Positions 37,774 through 49,645 are shown, counted from the first letter of the stretch. The stretch: DNA of 64,000 nucleotides from Moraxella osloensis (GCF_009867135.1 NZ_CP047226.1:2108001-2172000), one strand, 5' to 3'. Notes: generated from the letters alone by a model not told the origin. Numbers and translations: made by a program.

Positions 37774-38565
37774 TTAGTGATATAGCCGTTTGCATTCATC
37801 AATCACCCACTGTTTGCTACTTTCACGTTGCAAAATCAAGGTATTGGTACGATAGATGGTAAGCGCAGCCACCAAAAAATAACTGCCTAACATCATCATT
37901 AATAACGGAATATACATATCAGGCGGCATTTTTGGACGCTCAGTTACGGTAAATGTCGAGCCTTGGTGTAGGGTATTCCACCAGTTGACAGAATATTTGA
38001 TAATCGGCAAATTAACCGCACCGACAATCGATAAAATCGCCGCTGCTTTACCACGACTGGCGGTATGCTCAAATGCAGCAAATAGCGCCATCACGCCTGC
38101 GTATAAAAACGCCAAAATCAGCATGGAAGTGAGACGGGCATCCCATACCCAGTATGTGCCCCAGGTAGGCTTTGCCCAAATCGAGCCTGTGAGTAGACTT
38201 AACACACAAAGCATAAAGCCAATGGGCGCAATCGCTTGGGCGACCAAATTGGCAGTTTTAATTTTCCAGACCAAAAAAATCACCCCCAAAATTGCCATAC
38301 CCAAATAAATTGACATGGCTAGACTGGCAGTGGGGACATGGATAAAGATAATGCGATAGCTATTGCCTTGCAAATAATCGGGTGGCGCAAATGCCAAACC
38401 CCAGATGGCACCCACCGCTAATAGCAGCGCAGCAATGACAGCTAAATATTTCACCCAAGGGGCAAAAATACGATAAAACTCTTTGGTGCCAACAGTTTTA
38501 AGAAACCCTTGCCAAAGGCGAGAAAAAAAGCCAGTTTTGCCAACGTTTGGGGTAATTTCTGCCAT
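37774..38565 (-). CDS. ccmC: haem exporter membrane protein CcmC
   Basis: A 263-residue protein with about six membrane helices that loads haem onto CcmE. The tryptophan-rich WWD-type motif reads WGTYWVWDARLTSML, preceded by conserved His in FIHVPTAS and followed by NWWNTLHQGS. It is longer at the N-terminus (about 30 polar residues) than some homologues. It lies in the ccm cluster with about 100-base gaps on both sides. Confidence 0.95.
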   Translation of the reverse strand: MAEITPNVGKTGFFSRLWQGFLKTVGTKEFYRIFAPWVKYLAVIAALLLAVGAIWGLAFAPPDYLQGNSYRIIFIHVPTASLAMSIYLGMAILGVIFLVWKIKTANLVAQAIAPIGFMLCVLSLLTGSIWAKPTWGTYWVWDARLTSMLILAFLYAGVMALFAAFEHTASRGKAAAILSIVGAVNLPIIKYSVNWWNTLHQGSTFTVTERPKMPPDMYIPLLMMMLGSYFLVAALTIYRTNTLILQRESSKQWVIDECKRLYH

Positions 38566-38669
38566 GGAATGCGCCTTGCTTTTTTTCTAAAATGAATGTA
38601 AGCCATCAACAATGAGATAATTGTTCGCTTATTTTACTGGTATTTGGGGATTTTTTCATCTAAAAATCA

Positions 38670-39338
38670 TCAGCTTAACCAAGCCAGTTTTAATGAAAAT
38701 GCAATCACAAAAGGCGTCACGATGACTGCCAAAATACTGCCCGCCAGTAATAGTGCTAAAATCGGATAACCGTTAAGCCCCATGGCAAATTGCCCCACTG
38801 CCCCCGTGGCAAAAATCAGCACAGGGAGCTGCATCGGTAACGAAATCAATGGCACTAACACCGCGCCATTTTTTAGCGATAATGTCAAGCTGCTGGCAAT
38901 CGCTGATAAGCACAACAAAATCGGACTGCCCACCAAAATCGAAGCACTCAGGGCAATGGCTGCTTGGCTGGTCAAGCCAAAAAGCGGCATTGCCAAAAAT
39001 GCGAGCAGACACACCATCCCCGCACTGGTCAGCCAATGCACGATGAGCCGTACTAGCACCCAAGTAGGAATCGAGGCACGAGCGACAACCAATTGCGCCA
39101 GTGTACCGTTATCGAGTGCTGGGCGAAATAAGTTTTCCATACCCATAATCAGCGACAATAACGCTGCAATCCATACCGCAGGCACGCCCAGTTGCTGCAG
39201 TAATTTTGGCTCCGTCCCCATCGCTAGCGGAAATAAGGTGATGATAATTAAAAACAACACCAGTGGATATAACCACTGCACTTTGTTTTGCTGCTTGATT
39301 TGCCATTCGCGTTGCCACAGGGCAGAAAAATCAATCAT
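38670..39338 (-). CDS. ccmB: haem exporter permease CcmB
   Basis: A 222-residue membrane subunit of the CcmABC ABC complex with about six helices. WQREWQIKQQNK at the start, FPLAMGTEPKLLQQL, and MENLFRPALDNGTLAQL are family signatures. It starts 11 bases after the ccmA stop, so the two are translated from one mRNA. Confidence 0.95.
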   Translation of the reverse strand: MIDFSALWQREWQIKQQNKVQWLYPLVLFLIIITLFPLAMGTEPKLLQQLGVPAVWIAALLSLIMGMENLFRPALDNGTLAQLVVARASIPTWVLVRLIVHWLTSAGMVCLLAFLAMPLFGLTSQAAIALSASILVGSPILLCLSAIASSLTLSLKNGAVLVPLISLPMQLPVLIFATGAVGQFAMGLNGYPILALLLAGSILAVIVTPFVIAFSLKLAWLS

Positions 39339-39349
39339 GGCAGTTGCCC

Positions 39350-40012
39350 CTAAACCATATACAAGGTTAAATCTAATTGCTTGTTGGCGACGGCGACAGT
39401 TTGGTGGCTGGTCATGAGCACTGCCCCGCCGCGCTGAACGAATGTCTGCATCACGTGTTCAATTTTGGCAATCATATTGACATCAAGCGCGGTCAGCGGC
39501 TCATCAAGTAGCCAGCAAGGAAATTGCGCTACATACTCAAGCGCAAACAGCAAGCGTGCCAGACCCACGCGGCGCGTCTGCCCTGCCGAGAGTTGATAGC
39601 AGTTGATTTTCTCATAACCTGCTAACCCAACCCAATCGAGTGCTTGCTCAAGGGCGTCTGCGCTTGGTTTGATGCCATACAAGGCTAACAAAAATCGCAA
39701 ATTTTGCTCAACGGTGAGTTGCAAATGAATACCCAATTGGTGCGCCACATAAAATGGCTGCACAGGTAATCCTGCCTTGCCCTGCCAGCTGATATCACCC
39801 GTCAAAACAGGAATCAACCCTGCAAGCTGCATCAAAAATGTGGTTTTGCCGGTGCCATTTTCACCCACCAAATGACAAATATCACCACGGTTTAGCACCA
39901 AATTCACCGCTTCACACAGCGGAAATTCGCCACGTTGTATGGTGACATTTTGACAGTTGAGCAGCGAATGGGTCGCCGAGATAGGCATAGCAGTGGGTGT
40001 TGGATTTGGCAT
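39350..40012 (-). CDS. ccmA: haem exporter ATP-binding protein CcmA
   Basis: An ABC ATPase of about 220 residues that powers release of haem-CcmE. Walker A is GENGTGKTTF, the signature loop is QLSAGQTRRVGLARLL, and Walker B is CWLLDEPLTALD. The longest frame starts with TTG at 40033. I use ATG 40012, but ATG 39988 is also possible since no ribosome site is clear. It is the first gene of ccmABCDE. Confidence 0.95.
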   Translation of the reverse strand: MPNPTPTAMPISATHSLLNCQNVTIQRGEFPLCEAVNLVLNRGDICHLVGENGTGKTTFLMQLAGLIPVLTGDISWQGKAGLPVQPFYVAHQLGIHLQLTVEQNLRFLLALYGIKPSADALEQALDWVGLAGYEKINCYQLSAGQTRRVGLARLLFALEYVAQFPCWLLDEPLTALDVNMIAKIEHVMQTFVQRGGAVLMTSHQTVAVANKQLDLTLYMV

Positions 40013-40283
40013 AGCATTGATTAAAATTTGCAAGTCATTAAATAGATAACAGATTAAATTGATAAATCACGGCCTTATACCCATTGTATAGATAATTGGC
40101 TAAAGTTGTGTAGAAAGCTTATTATATACCAACTTGCGACAGGTCTTTGCAATTATCCATATAAAGCTTGGTGATAGCGTCAAAGTTTTGCCAACCTGTT
40201 TGTTAACTTTTTTGTTTTTTGACTGTTCTGCTTTTCGTTTTTCTTTCTATATTTAGCTATTTTTTCTTGGGTAAGTGAAATCA

Positions 40284-41066
40284 ATGTCCAAAAATCCGAA
40301 GCGTTTATGGCAACGCCTAAAACTGTTCTTTACGGCTGAAAAATCAGCGCCGCTCCCTGTAGCCGATAAAATAACTGAGCCTAGTCATTATGCTGAGACA
40401 GGTGAGCATAGCGATGCTACTGGCTATCAGCCTTTTGTCAAAAACCCGGTCAATCCGGCGTTTGATGAACATAGCCATTCACAAGATGAACCGATTTTAG
40501 CCAGTGAGTCGCTTGATGCAGATGACGAATTAGAACTACAACCGATTACCCCCGATGATATAGAGCATATCTTAGCCAGTATGGGTTATCAATTTATGTA
40601 TCACCCTGCCAGCGAACAAGATGAGCAAAGCATTCATCATTATACGATGCAAGTGTCGGATAAAGAGCGGCATTGGGGTTGTATGATTCGTTTTTTTAGT
40701 GAGCAGCAATTGATTGCGGTATACAGTATTTATCCTACTGCGATTGCTGAAGCCAATCGCCCAGAGATGCTCGCCATGCTGGCTTATCTGAATTATGATT
40801 TGATGATTGGCAATTTGGAAATGGATGTGATGGATGGCGAGCTGCGCTTTAAGACGTCGCTTGATTTGGAAGTGACGGGAGTGAGCGAGCTAATTATGAG
40901 TTATTTGCTACAGAGTAATTTCTCGTTATTTTCACGGCTGTATGACACCATTAGCGAGATGATTGAGCAGCCCCATACTACGCATGATTTGCAAGGTGCT
41001 GTAGACAAGCTGATTGACTCTCAGCAGTCGCGCAATTTTTTCTTAGCATCTGATGCCATTCAATAA
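40284..41066 (+). CDS. YbjN domain-containing protein
   Basis: A 260-residue cytoplasmic protein. The first 85 residues are polar and acidic with several His. Residues about 90-225 look like a YbjN (type III chaperone-like) fold: DIEHILASMGYQF, WGCMIRFFSEQQLIAVYSIY, LAYLNYDLMIGNLEMD. The frame has a GTG at 40275; I prefer ATG 40284. The family may chaperone or regulate motility and stress proteins, but nothing specific can be claimed. A terminator follows. Confidence 0.75.
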   Translation: MSKNPKRLWQRLKLFFTAEKSAPLPVADKITEPSHYAETGEHSDATGYQPFVKNPVNPAFDEHSHSQDEPILASESLDADDELELQPITPDDIEHILASMGYQFMYHPASEQDEQSIHHYTMQVSDKERHWGCMIRFFSEQQLIAVYSIYPTAIAEANRPEMLAMLAYLNYDLMIGNLEMDVMDGELRFKTSLDLEVTGVSELIMSYLLQSNFSLFSRLYDTISEMIEQPHTTHDLQGAVDKLIDSQQSRNFFLASDAIQ

Positions 41067-41080
41067 TAAGTGACCAACAT

Positions 41081-41115
41081 AAAAAAAGGCGATGACATCC
41101 ATTCATCGCCTTTTC
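41081..41115. terminator. bidirectional terminator between ybjN-like and fadH-like genes
   Basis: AAAAGGCGATGA pairs with TCATCGCCTTTT around CATCCAT, with A-run and T-run on opposite sides. It lies between convergent genes. Confidence 0.85.
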
Positions 41116-41134
41116 TATGACATAGTAAAAGCTG

Positions 41135-43282
<2,148 letters not shown>

Positions 43283-43497
43283 TTAAGGAATTAATCTTGT
43301 CATTTTGAAAATGAGCTCGTTTTCATAATCAATTCTTCAATGTGGGAATTCGTCAATGTGGTCACGCAATGTAGCTGTATCAACATACCTTAAGCATACA
43401 TCAAACCAAAAATAGGTCAACCTATTATAAATAGTCATCTTTGAAAGCATAAGGCAAATTTTGTCCCGATGAGTCTACAAAAAAATCATGCTTATTT

Positions 43498-43526
43498 TTG
43501 CGACAATGTTAATATCACGCTAGGAT
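43498..43526 (+). promoter_or_regulatory. candidate promoter of degV-like gene
   Basis: TTGCGA (43498-43503) and TAGGAT (43521-43526) are spaced 17 bases apart, about 25 bases before the GTG start. The leader would be very short, only just including the ribosome site. Confidence 0.5.
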
Positions 43527-43537
43527 AAAAGTACAAC

Positions 43538-43543
43538 AGGAGG
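43538..43543 (+). promoter_or_regulatory. strong ribosome-binding site that selects a GTG start
   Basis: AGGAGG lies nine bases before GTG 43553 and 18 before the next ATG (43562), so the GTG is the start. Confidence 0.75.
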
Positions 43544-43552
43544 GAAATTACT

Positions 43553-44398
43553 GTGAAAAAAATGATTGTTAGCACGTCCACGTCTTGTCTAGACGACCTC
43601 GGCATTCCAGAAAATGTCAAAATGTTGCCAATGAATATCCATATGGGGGGTGCCAATTATCTAGATGGACAAGACCTAAGCCTAGACAGGCTATCGCGTG
43701 TTCTACTCGATAACCCCAATATCGACATCAGTACCTCAGCACCCACTGAAAATCAACTCATTGAATTCTTTTATCAACTCATCAAAGAAGATGTGCAAGA
43801 AGTTTTAATCATCTGTTTATCCTCTTCTTTAAGCCAAACCTACAACAACTTGCTCAATATCAGCTCGATGTTTAGTCATCGCATGAAAATTTATATCTAT
43901 GATTCACGCACGATTTCACATGGCGAAGCGGTTCTTGTACAAGAAGCCTCTCGCTTACTCAAACAAGGCATGGAAATCCCACAAATCATCACCGAAATCA
44001 ACCGCCTGCGCGACAAAATCCATATTTATTTGGCAGTTGATAACCTTAAAGGCATGATTCGTACCAAACGTATTTCAGCCCCAGTCGGCTTTTTTGCCAA
44101 TTTATTTGGTATTAAACCGATTGTAAAAATGGAAGACTCAGGGGAAATGGTCGCCTTTGAAAAGGTGCGCAGTTTTGAAAAATGTATTGAGCGACTCGCC
44201 GATGCTGCCATCAACGCCGCCAATGGTAAAAAAGGTAAAATGTATGTGATCAGCGGTAATTTAAACCCTCATACCAAGGCACTACTCAACTATTTATCGT
44301 CACGCGGCTATGATAAAACCGAAGTTCTTCCTGCCGCCAGTGTCTCTATAGCAAATATCGGTGTGTTCACCCTTGGCTGCGTATTTGTCGAAGACTAA
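43553..44398 (+). CDS. DegV family fatty-acid-binding protein
   Basis: A 281-residue two-domain protein of the DegV/FakB family, which holds a fatty acid between its domains. STSTSCLDDLGIPENV at the start, ISTSAPTENQLIEFF (about 61-75), LSSSLSQTYNN and MIRTKRISAPVGFFANLFGIKPI are family patterns. In Gram-positive bacteria FakB presents fatty acid to kinase FakA. No FakA is seen here. The location between a dienoyl-CoA reductase and an acyl-CoA synthetase suggests a fatty-acid role. The start is GTG, fixed by AGGAGG. Confidence 0.9.
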   Translation: MKKMIVSTSTSCLDDLGIPENVKMLPMNIHMGGANYLDGQDLSLDRLSRVLLDNPNIDISTSAPTENQLIEFFYQLIKEDVQEVLIICLSSSLSQTYNNLLNISSMFSHRMKIYIYDSRTISHGEAVLVQEASRLLKQGMEIPQIITEINRLRDKIHIYLAVDNLKGMIRTKRISAPVGFFANLFGIKPIVKMEDSGEMVAFEKVRSFEKCIERLADAAINAANGKKGKMYVISGNLNPHTKALLNYLSSRGYDKTEVLPAASVSIANIGVFTLGCVFVED

Positions 44399-44553
44399 AC
44401 CCTGACTGGGTTTGCTAGCTTATAAAATAACAGGCGGGGCTGTCTGTTTTTGTCATTTTTTTATATTTATGAAAAAGCAGATTGATATATAGGATTTGGT
44501 CAAAATCCTTGTTATGATAAAGGCGCTTATTTATTAACTACAGGGACGTCGTT

Positions 44554-46314
44554 ATGCCAAACTTCCATACAGGGCTGGAAAAAAATCCTGCCAACTATAC
44601 TCCGCTTACTCCCATTGATTTTATTGAGCGTACTGCTAACATCTATCCCGATCAAACGGCGATTGTGTATAAAGATTATGAGCACAATGACCTGCGTCAA
44701 AGTTGGGGCGAAACCTATAATCGCTGCCGCAAAATGTCGGATGCCCTAAAAAAACTGGGCATCGATAAAGACGATACTGTTGCAGTGCTACTGCCCAATA
44801 CCCCACCCATGGTTGAAGTCGCGTTTGGCGTACCGATGTCTGGTGGTGTGCTATGTACCTTAAATACCCGTTTGGACATCAATGCTTTGGTCTTTTGCCT
44901 ACAGCACAGTGAAGCGAAAGTATTGATTGTCGATACTGAGTTTGAACAGCATATTGCGCTGGTTCAAGAGTCATTTCCTAACTTAATTATCATTCATGCC
45001 ACCGACCCTGCCCTCACGCCCACTGAACAGTTTGGCAACATGACCTATGAAGAATTGATCGCCTCAGGAACCGACTTAGACAACTGGGAAAAACCCACTG
45101 ATGAATGGGATGCCATTGCGCTCAACTACACATCAGGTACCACAGGCATTCCAAAAGGCGTGGTGTATCACCATCGTGGTGCGACTTTAAATGCTATCTC
45201 TAATATTTTAGATTGGGATATGCCAAAACACCCCGTGTATTTATGGACGCTCCCCTTGTTTCACTGTAATGGCTGGAGCTTTCCTTGGAGTATTGGCGAG
45301 CGTGCGGGTACCAATGTGTGCTTACGCAAAGTTGATGCTGATTTGATTTTACGTTTAATTGCCGATGAAAAAGTCACCCATTATAGCGCAGCGCCTATCG
45401 TGCACAACATGATTGCCAATGGTAATGAAGCACTGAAAAAAGCCATCAAACATGAAGTACGTTGTAATGTCGCAGGTGCACCACCGCCTGAGTCTTTGCT
45501 TGCCAAAATGGAAGAAATGGGTTTTAAAATCACGCATGTATACGGTTTGACAGAAGTCTATGGCCCCGTCACCTTGTGTGTCGAGCGCCCAGAATGGGAT
45601 AATTTGACTGTCAGTGAACGCGCGCAAAAAAAATCCCGCCAAGGCATGAATTCACATCTGCTAGCGGGGTTTGATGTGTTCAAACAAGGCACAACCACCC
45701 CAGTTGCAGCCGATGGTAGCGAAATTGGTGAGCTTGCTATCCGCGGCAATATGGTGATGAAAGGCTATCTAAAAAACCGCAAAGCCACCGCAGAAGCCTT
45801 TGACGGTGGCTGGTTTAAGACCGGTGACTTGGGCGTCAAATACCCCGATGGTTACATCAAAATTATGGATCGGCTCAAAGACATCATCATCTCGGGCGGC
45901 GAGAATATCTCAAGTATCGAAATAGAAAACGTACTGTATCGTATGCCAGAAGTGGAAAGCTGTGGGGTGGTGGCTGCTCCCCATGACAAATGGGGTGAAG
46001 TACCCGTCGCCTTTATCGAAATCCGTGAAGGCTCGACGCTAGATCGGGAAGATATCATCGCCCACTGCCGTAAATATTTGGCAGGTTTCCAAGTGCCCAA
46101 ACATATTATTTTTGCGCAAATTCCAAAAACCTCAACGGGTAAAGTGCAAAAATTTGAGCTACGTCAAGCGGCGCGCTCACTGGCTCATGAAGAAGCAAAA
46201 ATCACTCACCATCATCCGCAGAGCTATTTGGCAGCGACAGCCGACTCAAATCCGAGCACTGCCATGCCTAGCGACACCCTACCCAATGATTCACCAGAAG
46301 ATGAGGCACACTAA
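44554..46314 (+). CDS. acyl-CoA synthetase (AMP-binding family)
   Basis: A 586-residue adenylating enzyme that activates a fatty acid as acyl-AMP and then acyl-CoA. The P-loop is YTSGTTGIPKGVVYHHRG. Later motifs are GWFKTGDLGVKYPDGYIKIMDR and SGGENISSIEIE, with the catalytic Lys region KTSTGKVQKFELR. The overall pattern is like the AlkK/medium-chain subfamily, not the two FadD-type enzymes at the right edge. The last 35 residues are a polar tail (His/Ser/Pro-rich). A terminator follows. Confidence 0.92.
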   Translation: MPNFHTGLEKNPANYTPLTPIDFIERTANIYPDQTAIVYKDYEHNDLRQSWGETYNRCRKMSDALKKLGIDKDDTVAVLLPNTPPMVEVAFGVPMSGGVLCTLNTRLDINALVFCLQHSEAKVLIVDTEFEQHIALVQESFPNLIIIHATDPALTPTEQFGNMTYEELIASGTDLDNWEKPTDEWDAIALNYTSGTTGIPKGVVYHHRGATLNAISNILDWDMPKHPVYLWTLPLFHCNGWSFPWSIGERAGTNVCLRKVDADLILRLIADEKVTHYSAAPIVHNMIANGNEALKKAIKHEVRCNVAGAPPPESLLAKMEEMGFKITHVYGLTEVYGPVTLCVERPEWDNLTVSERAQKKSRQGMNSHLLAGFDVFKQGTTTPVAADGSEIGELAIRGNMVMKGYLKNRKATAEAFDGGWFKTGDLGVKYPDGYIKIMDRLKDIIISGGENISSIEIENVLYRMPEVESCGVVAAPHDKWGEVPVAFIEIREGSTLDREDIIAHCRKYLAGFQVPKHIIFAQIPKTSTGKVQKFELRQAARSLAHEEAKITHHHPQSYLAATADSNPSTAMPSDTLPNDSPEDEAH

Positions 46315-46342
46315 GGCTCAATATTGGCGACTCTTATTGCAT

Positions 46343-46369
46343 ATCCTCACTTTGCTAGTGGGGATTTTT
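46343..46369 (+). terminator. terminator after acyl-CoA synthetase gene
   Basis: ATCCTCACT pairs with AGTGGGGAT (one G-U) around TTGCT, followed by TTTT. Confidence 0.8.
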
Positions 46370-46462
46370 GTTGCAACATATGCCTTGAAAACAAGCAAAA
46401 AACACCCAATTTACTTAGAGATTTTCTCATATTATTTTTAATTAATTTTTAACAATCATAAG

Positions 46463-46502
46463 CGACAATATATGTCGTATATCAGTGATTTAACCCTATA
46501 AT
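46463..46502 (+). promoter_or_regulatory. candidate recA control region: inverted repeat plus -10
   Basis: CGACA-ATATA-TGTCG (46463-46477) is a perfect inverted repeat just upstream of TATAAT (46497-46502). A -35 for this -10 would overlap the repeat, although it matches consensus poorly. The position suits an operator for DNA-damage control, but it resembles no LexA box I know. Confidence 0.35.
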
Positions 46503-46625
46503 TTTTCGTATATTTTGTTATTATAACCTTATCAATTCACTTCTTTTTTAACTTATCCCTACTTTTAAATTTTTCCCTTTTTTATCAACCTCTTTTATTA
46601 ACCTTTTTTATGACAAGGAGTCCTT

Positions 46626-47681
46626 ATGGACGACAATAAAGCCAAAGCTTTAACTGCCGCTTTATCACAAATTGAAAAACAATTTGGTAAAAATACCATC
46701 ATGCGCCTGGGTGATGAGTCAGCAAAAATCAACGTGGATGTAGTGTCCACAGGCTCATTGGGTTTGGATATTGCACTGGGCATTGGCGGTTTGCCAAAGG
46801 GTCGTATCGTCGAAATTTATGGTCCTGAAAGTTCGGGTAAAACCACTTTAACCTTGCAAGCAATCGCCCAATGTCAAAAGCAAGGCGGTACCTGTGCTTT
46901 TATCGATGCTGAGCATGCGCTAGACCCTATTTATGCCAAAAAATTGGGCGTTGATGTCGATGCTTTACTTGTCACGCAGCCTGACAACGGTGAACAAGCG
47001 CTTGAAATCGCCGATATGCTAGTGCGCTCAGGTGCGGTGGATATGATTGTAGTTGACTCGGTCGCCGCGCTTACCCCACGTGCAGAGATTGAAGGCGAGA
47101 TGGGCGACAGCCACATGGGTCTGCAAGCGCGCTTGATGAGCCAAGCGCTACGTAAAATCACCGGTAACGCCAAACGTTCTAACTGTATGGTGGTATTCAT
47201 TAACCAAATTCGTATGAAAATCGGTGTCATGTTTGGTTCGCCAGAAACCACGACGGGTGGTAACGCCCTTAAATTCTATGCGTCGGTGCGCTTGGATATT
47301 CGTCGTATTGGTGCGGTTAAAGAGGGTGAAAACATCGTCGGTTCTGAGACCCGCGTTAAGGTCATCAAAAATAAACTGGCACCACCGTTCCGCCAAGCAG
47401 AATTTGACATCATGTATGGGACAGGTACCAATCATTTAGGTGAAGTGGTTGACTTGGGTGTCGATATTGATGCGGTCAAAAAATCGGGCGCTTGGTACAG
47501 CTACAATGACAGTAAAATTGGTCAAGGTAAAGCCAACGCCATTAGATTCTTGGAAGAAAACCCCCAAATCGCCCAAGAGATTGAAGCCAAAGTGCGCGCT
47601 GCTAAGCTTGGTAATGTCGAACCTGTGCCAGAAGAAGCGCATGACGTTGAACCCCCTGAGTTTGTCGAAGGTATGCAATAA
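46626..47681 (+). CDS. recA: recombinase RecA
   Basis: A 351-residue DNA strand-exchange ATPase for homologous recombination and the SOS co-protease function. Walker A is GPESSGKTT (66-74), [19 protein letters not shown] follows, Walker B ends in [11 protein letters not shown], and loop L2 contains [22 protein letters not shown]. The C-terminal tail is acidic ([12 protein letters not shown]). AAGGAG upstream supports the start. It is followed by an intrinsic terminator, then recX. Confidence 0.99.
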   Translation: MDDNKAKALTAALSQIEKQFGKNTIMRLGDESAKINVDVVSTGSLGLDIALGIGGLPKGRIVEIYGPESSGKTTLTLQAIAQCQKQGGTCAFIDAEHALDPIYAKKLGVDVDALLVTQPDNGEQALEIADMLVRSGAVDMIVVDSVAALTPRAEIEGEMGDSHMGLQARLMSQALRKITGNAKRSNCMVVFINQIRMKIGVMFGSPETTTGGNALKFYASVRLDIRRIGAVKEGENIVGSETRVKVIKNKLAPPFRQAEFDIMYGTGTNHLGEVVDLGVDIDAVKKSGAWYSYNDSKIGQGKANAIRFLEENPQIAQEIEAKVRAAKLGNVEPVPEEAHDVEPPEFVEGMQ

Positions 47682-47695
47682 CTACCTAGCTAACC

Positions 47696-47724
47696 AAAAC
47701 CCTAGTTTTTACTGGGGTTTTTGT
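47696..47724 (+). terminator. terminator between recA and recX
   Basis: AAAACCCTAGT pairs with ACTGGGGTTTT around TTTT, with more T after it. Partial read-through would set the recX level, as known in other bacteria. Confidence 0.8.
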
Positions 47725-47786
47725 TTTTATACTGTTCAACTTATTCCCCAGCCTGTTAGCTTTTTTTAGTCACGGTTAAAACCGCT

Positions 47787-48419
47787 ATGCCAGATCCTAA
47801 ATCCTTGTTAGAAACTATCGAAAATCAGTTAATGAATGATGAGCAACGCCAAGCTTACCATGAAAAGCTTAAAGCCGAGAGCTACATGCGTTGGCTCGCG
47901 TTTTATTATCTTGGGCGGCGTGAGCAGTCTAAAAAAGAGCTGCGGGACAAACTATTGGCAAAAGGATGTGATGCGGCGGCTATCGAAGCGCTTTTGAGCG
48001 AATTTGAAGCAGAAGGCTATCAAAGTGATGAGCGTATGACGTCTGCATTGATCAAAGAAGGTATCGGCAAGCAGCATGGTACCCAGCGGATTTTTCAAAC
48101 GTTAAAAAAACACGGCTTAACCACCGTCAGTTCGGTCAGTGCGATTAATGCATGGATTGAGATGCACAATGATTTTTTTGAAGATTTATTACTCAATGAT
48201 GTCGAATCAGACACGGCGGATGACGACCCAGCTGAGACCTATGAGGTAGATTGGCTTGCCCAAGCGGTGGCAGCACGGGTAAGAAAATACGGTGATGCCA
48301 TCCCGACGCAGCCTAAAGAAAAAGCCCGTCAACTGCGATTTTTGCAATATCGGGGCTTTACTGCAGATGTGTGTTTTGATGCCTTAAAGTATAACTTAAC
48401 TACCTTAGCCAATCGCTAG
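47787..48419 (+). CDS. recX: recombination regulator RecX
   Basis: A 210-residue helical protein that caps or inhibits RecA filaments. YMRWLAFYYLGRREQSKKELRDKL (here in part: FYYLGRREQSKKEL) is the diagnostic RecX N-terminal pattern. LKKHGL and the tandem three-helix repeats with 'RQLRFLQYRGFTADVCFDAL' follow. It lies about 105 bases past recA, separated by a terminator, which is a common arrangement. A central acidic insert (DVESDTADDDPAE) lengthens it relative to E. coli RecX. Confidence 0.92.
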   Translation: MPDPKSLLETIENQLMNDEQRQAYHEKLKAESYMRWLAFYYLGRREQSKKELRDKLLAKGCDAAAIEALLSEFEAEGYQSDERMTSALIKEGIGKQHGTQRIFQTLKKHGLTTVSSVSAINAWIEMHNDFFEDLLLNDVESDTADDDPAETYEVDWLAQAVAARVRKYGDAIPTQPKEKARQLRFLQYRGFTADVCFDALKYNLTTLANR

Positions 48420-48427
48420 GGCAACGG

Positions 48428-49516
48428 CTATTTTTTTACCGCCAATTGGTCAAAAATTGCGCCATCTTTAAAAAACTTGCTCATAATCTCATCCCAGCTA
48501 CCAAAAACTTGATTGGGCTCAAATGTGGTAATTGCAGGAAATTGGCTTTGGTATTTTGCCAAAGTCGCCGCATCCACAGGGCGCAAATAATTCTTCGCCA
48601 TAATCTCTTGGGCAGGCGTATCCCACAAACCTTTTAAATAGGCTTTTGCCAATTCAGTGGTACCTTTTTGCTCGGTAACGGCGTTCACCACAGCGACAGG
48701 GTTACTAATCTTGACTGAATAGCTGGGATAAACAATCTGTAAGTTTTTATCGGCAAATTCTTTTTTGGTGATTTGTGCTTCATTCTCTGTGGTAATCAGC
48801 ACATCGCCAATTTCTCGTTGTAAAAAGCTTGTTGTCGCTGCCCTTGCGCCACTGTCATACACTGCCACATTGCTCAAAATTTGCTTCACCAGGGTTTTGG
48901 TTTTGGCTTCGTCATTATTGAAATGGTGCAAGCCATATCCATACGCCCCCAAGAAACCATATCGCGCTGTACCACTGGTTTTTGGATTGGCAATCACGAT
49001 ACTGACACCGGGTTTTGCCAAGTCATCCCAGTCTTTGATTTGCTTGGGGTTGTTGTTACGAACCAATAGTACCATGGTGCTGGTATAAGGTACCGCGTTA
49101 TTGGGAAACGCTTGTTGCCAGTTTTTATCCACCAAGCCTTTTTTCACCAGCAGTTCTACATCTGAAGTTTGGTTCATGGTCACCACATCCGCTTTAAGCC
49201 CATTCGCCACGCTCAAGGCTTGTTTACTTGAGCCGCCATGCGACTGCTGGATAGTGACGGTCTGTTTTTGCTGCCCTGTAAAAATCGGGTTGTATTCTTT
49301 ATACAACTCGCGGGACACGTCGTAAGATACGTTTAGCAAAGATACACCATTGCCGTTAGCGGCTGAAGCGCTGGCTGCACTGTCGTTTTTGGGCGGGGCT
49401 TTTTGGCAGGCACTCAAGCTTGCCACTGCTATCACTGAGATGCCGGCTAATGTAAAGATTTTACCTTTAGAGTAAGTACGGGTGGTGAATGGGTGAGTTT
49501 GGGTCGCGTTTGTCAT
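48428..49516 (-). CDS. sulfate-binding lipoprotein (ABC transporter substrate-binding protein)
   Basis: A 362-residue periplasmic solute-binding protein of the Sbp/CysP family. A signal with lipobox SLSAC (about residue 37) suggests lipid anchoring rather than a free periplasmic form. LLNVSYDVSRELYKEYNPIF, the QSHGGSSKQ loop and NPKTSGTARYGFLGAYGYG are family signatures for oxyanion binding. GAGGAAAAC before ATG 49516 chooses this start over 49537. Permease and ATPase genes are not adjacent, so it is an orphan in this window. Confidence 0.92.
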   Translation of the reverse strand: MTNATQTHPFTTRTYSKGKIFTLAGISVIAVASLSACQKAPPKNDSAASASAANGNGVSLLNVSYDVSRELYKEYNPIFTGQQKQTVTIQQSHGGSSKQALSVANGLKADVVTMNQTSDVELLVKKGLVDKNWQQAFPNNAVPYTSTMVLLVRNNNPKQIKDWDDLAKPGVSIVIANPKTSGTARYGFLGAYGYGLHHFNNDEAKTKTLVKQILSNVAVYDSGARAATTSFLQREIGDVLITTENEAQITKKEFADKNLQIVYPSYSVKISNPVAVVNAVTEQKGTTELAKAYLKGLWDTPAQEIMAKNYLRPVDAATLAKYQSQFPAITTFEPNQVFGSWDEIMSKFFKDGAIFDQLAVKK

Positions 49517-49645
49517 GTTTTCCTCATAAGTTTTCAAAGTGCCACGCTAAACATCCAATGGCTTAATGATTGAAAATATAGTAAGGATTTTTAATTATAC
49601 TGTCTTGGAATATTTAATACTTTCATTATTCCTTAGGTGAATAAG

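Larger units (their letters stand above)
46315..46625. other. intergenic region before recA
   Basis: 311 bases. The left part holds the terminator of the acyl-CoA synthetase gene. The right part is very AT-rich and carries the inverted repeat and -10 noted separately. AAGGAG lies before the recA ATG. A 45-codon frame crossing the terminator is not considered a gene. Confidence 0.5.

Noticed and set aside
44428-44454. AACAG/CTGTT hairpin with T-run after the degV-like gene as a terminator
   Set aside because: Only a five-base stem with a ten-base loop; too weak to list as a feature.
46112-46441. Plus-strand frame ending in a hydrophobic stretch after the acyl-CoA synthetase gene
   Set aside because: Most of it overlaps the synthetase in another frame, and the 45-codon tail runs through a clear intrinsic terminator.
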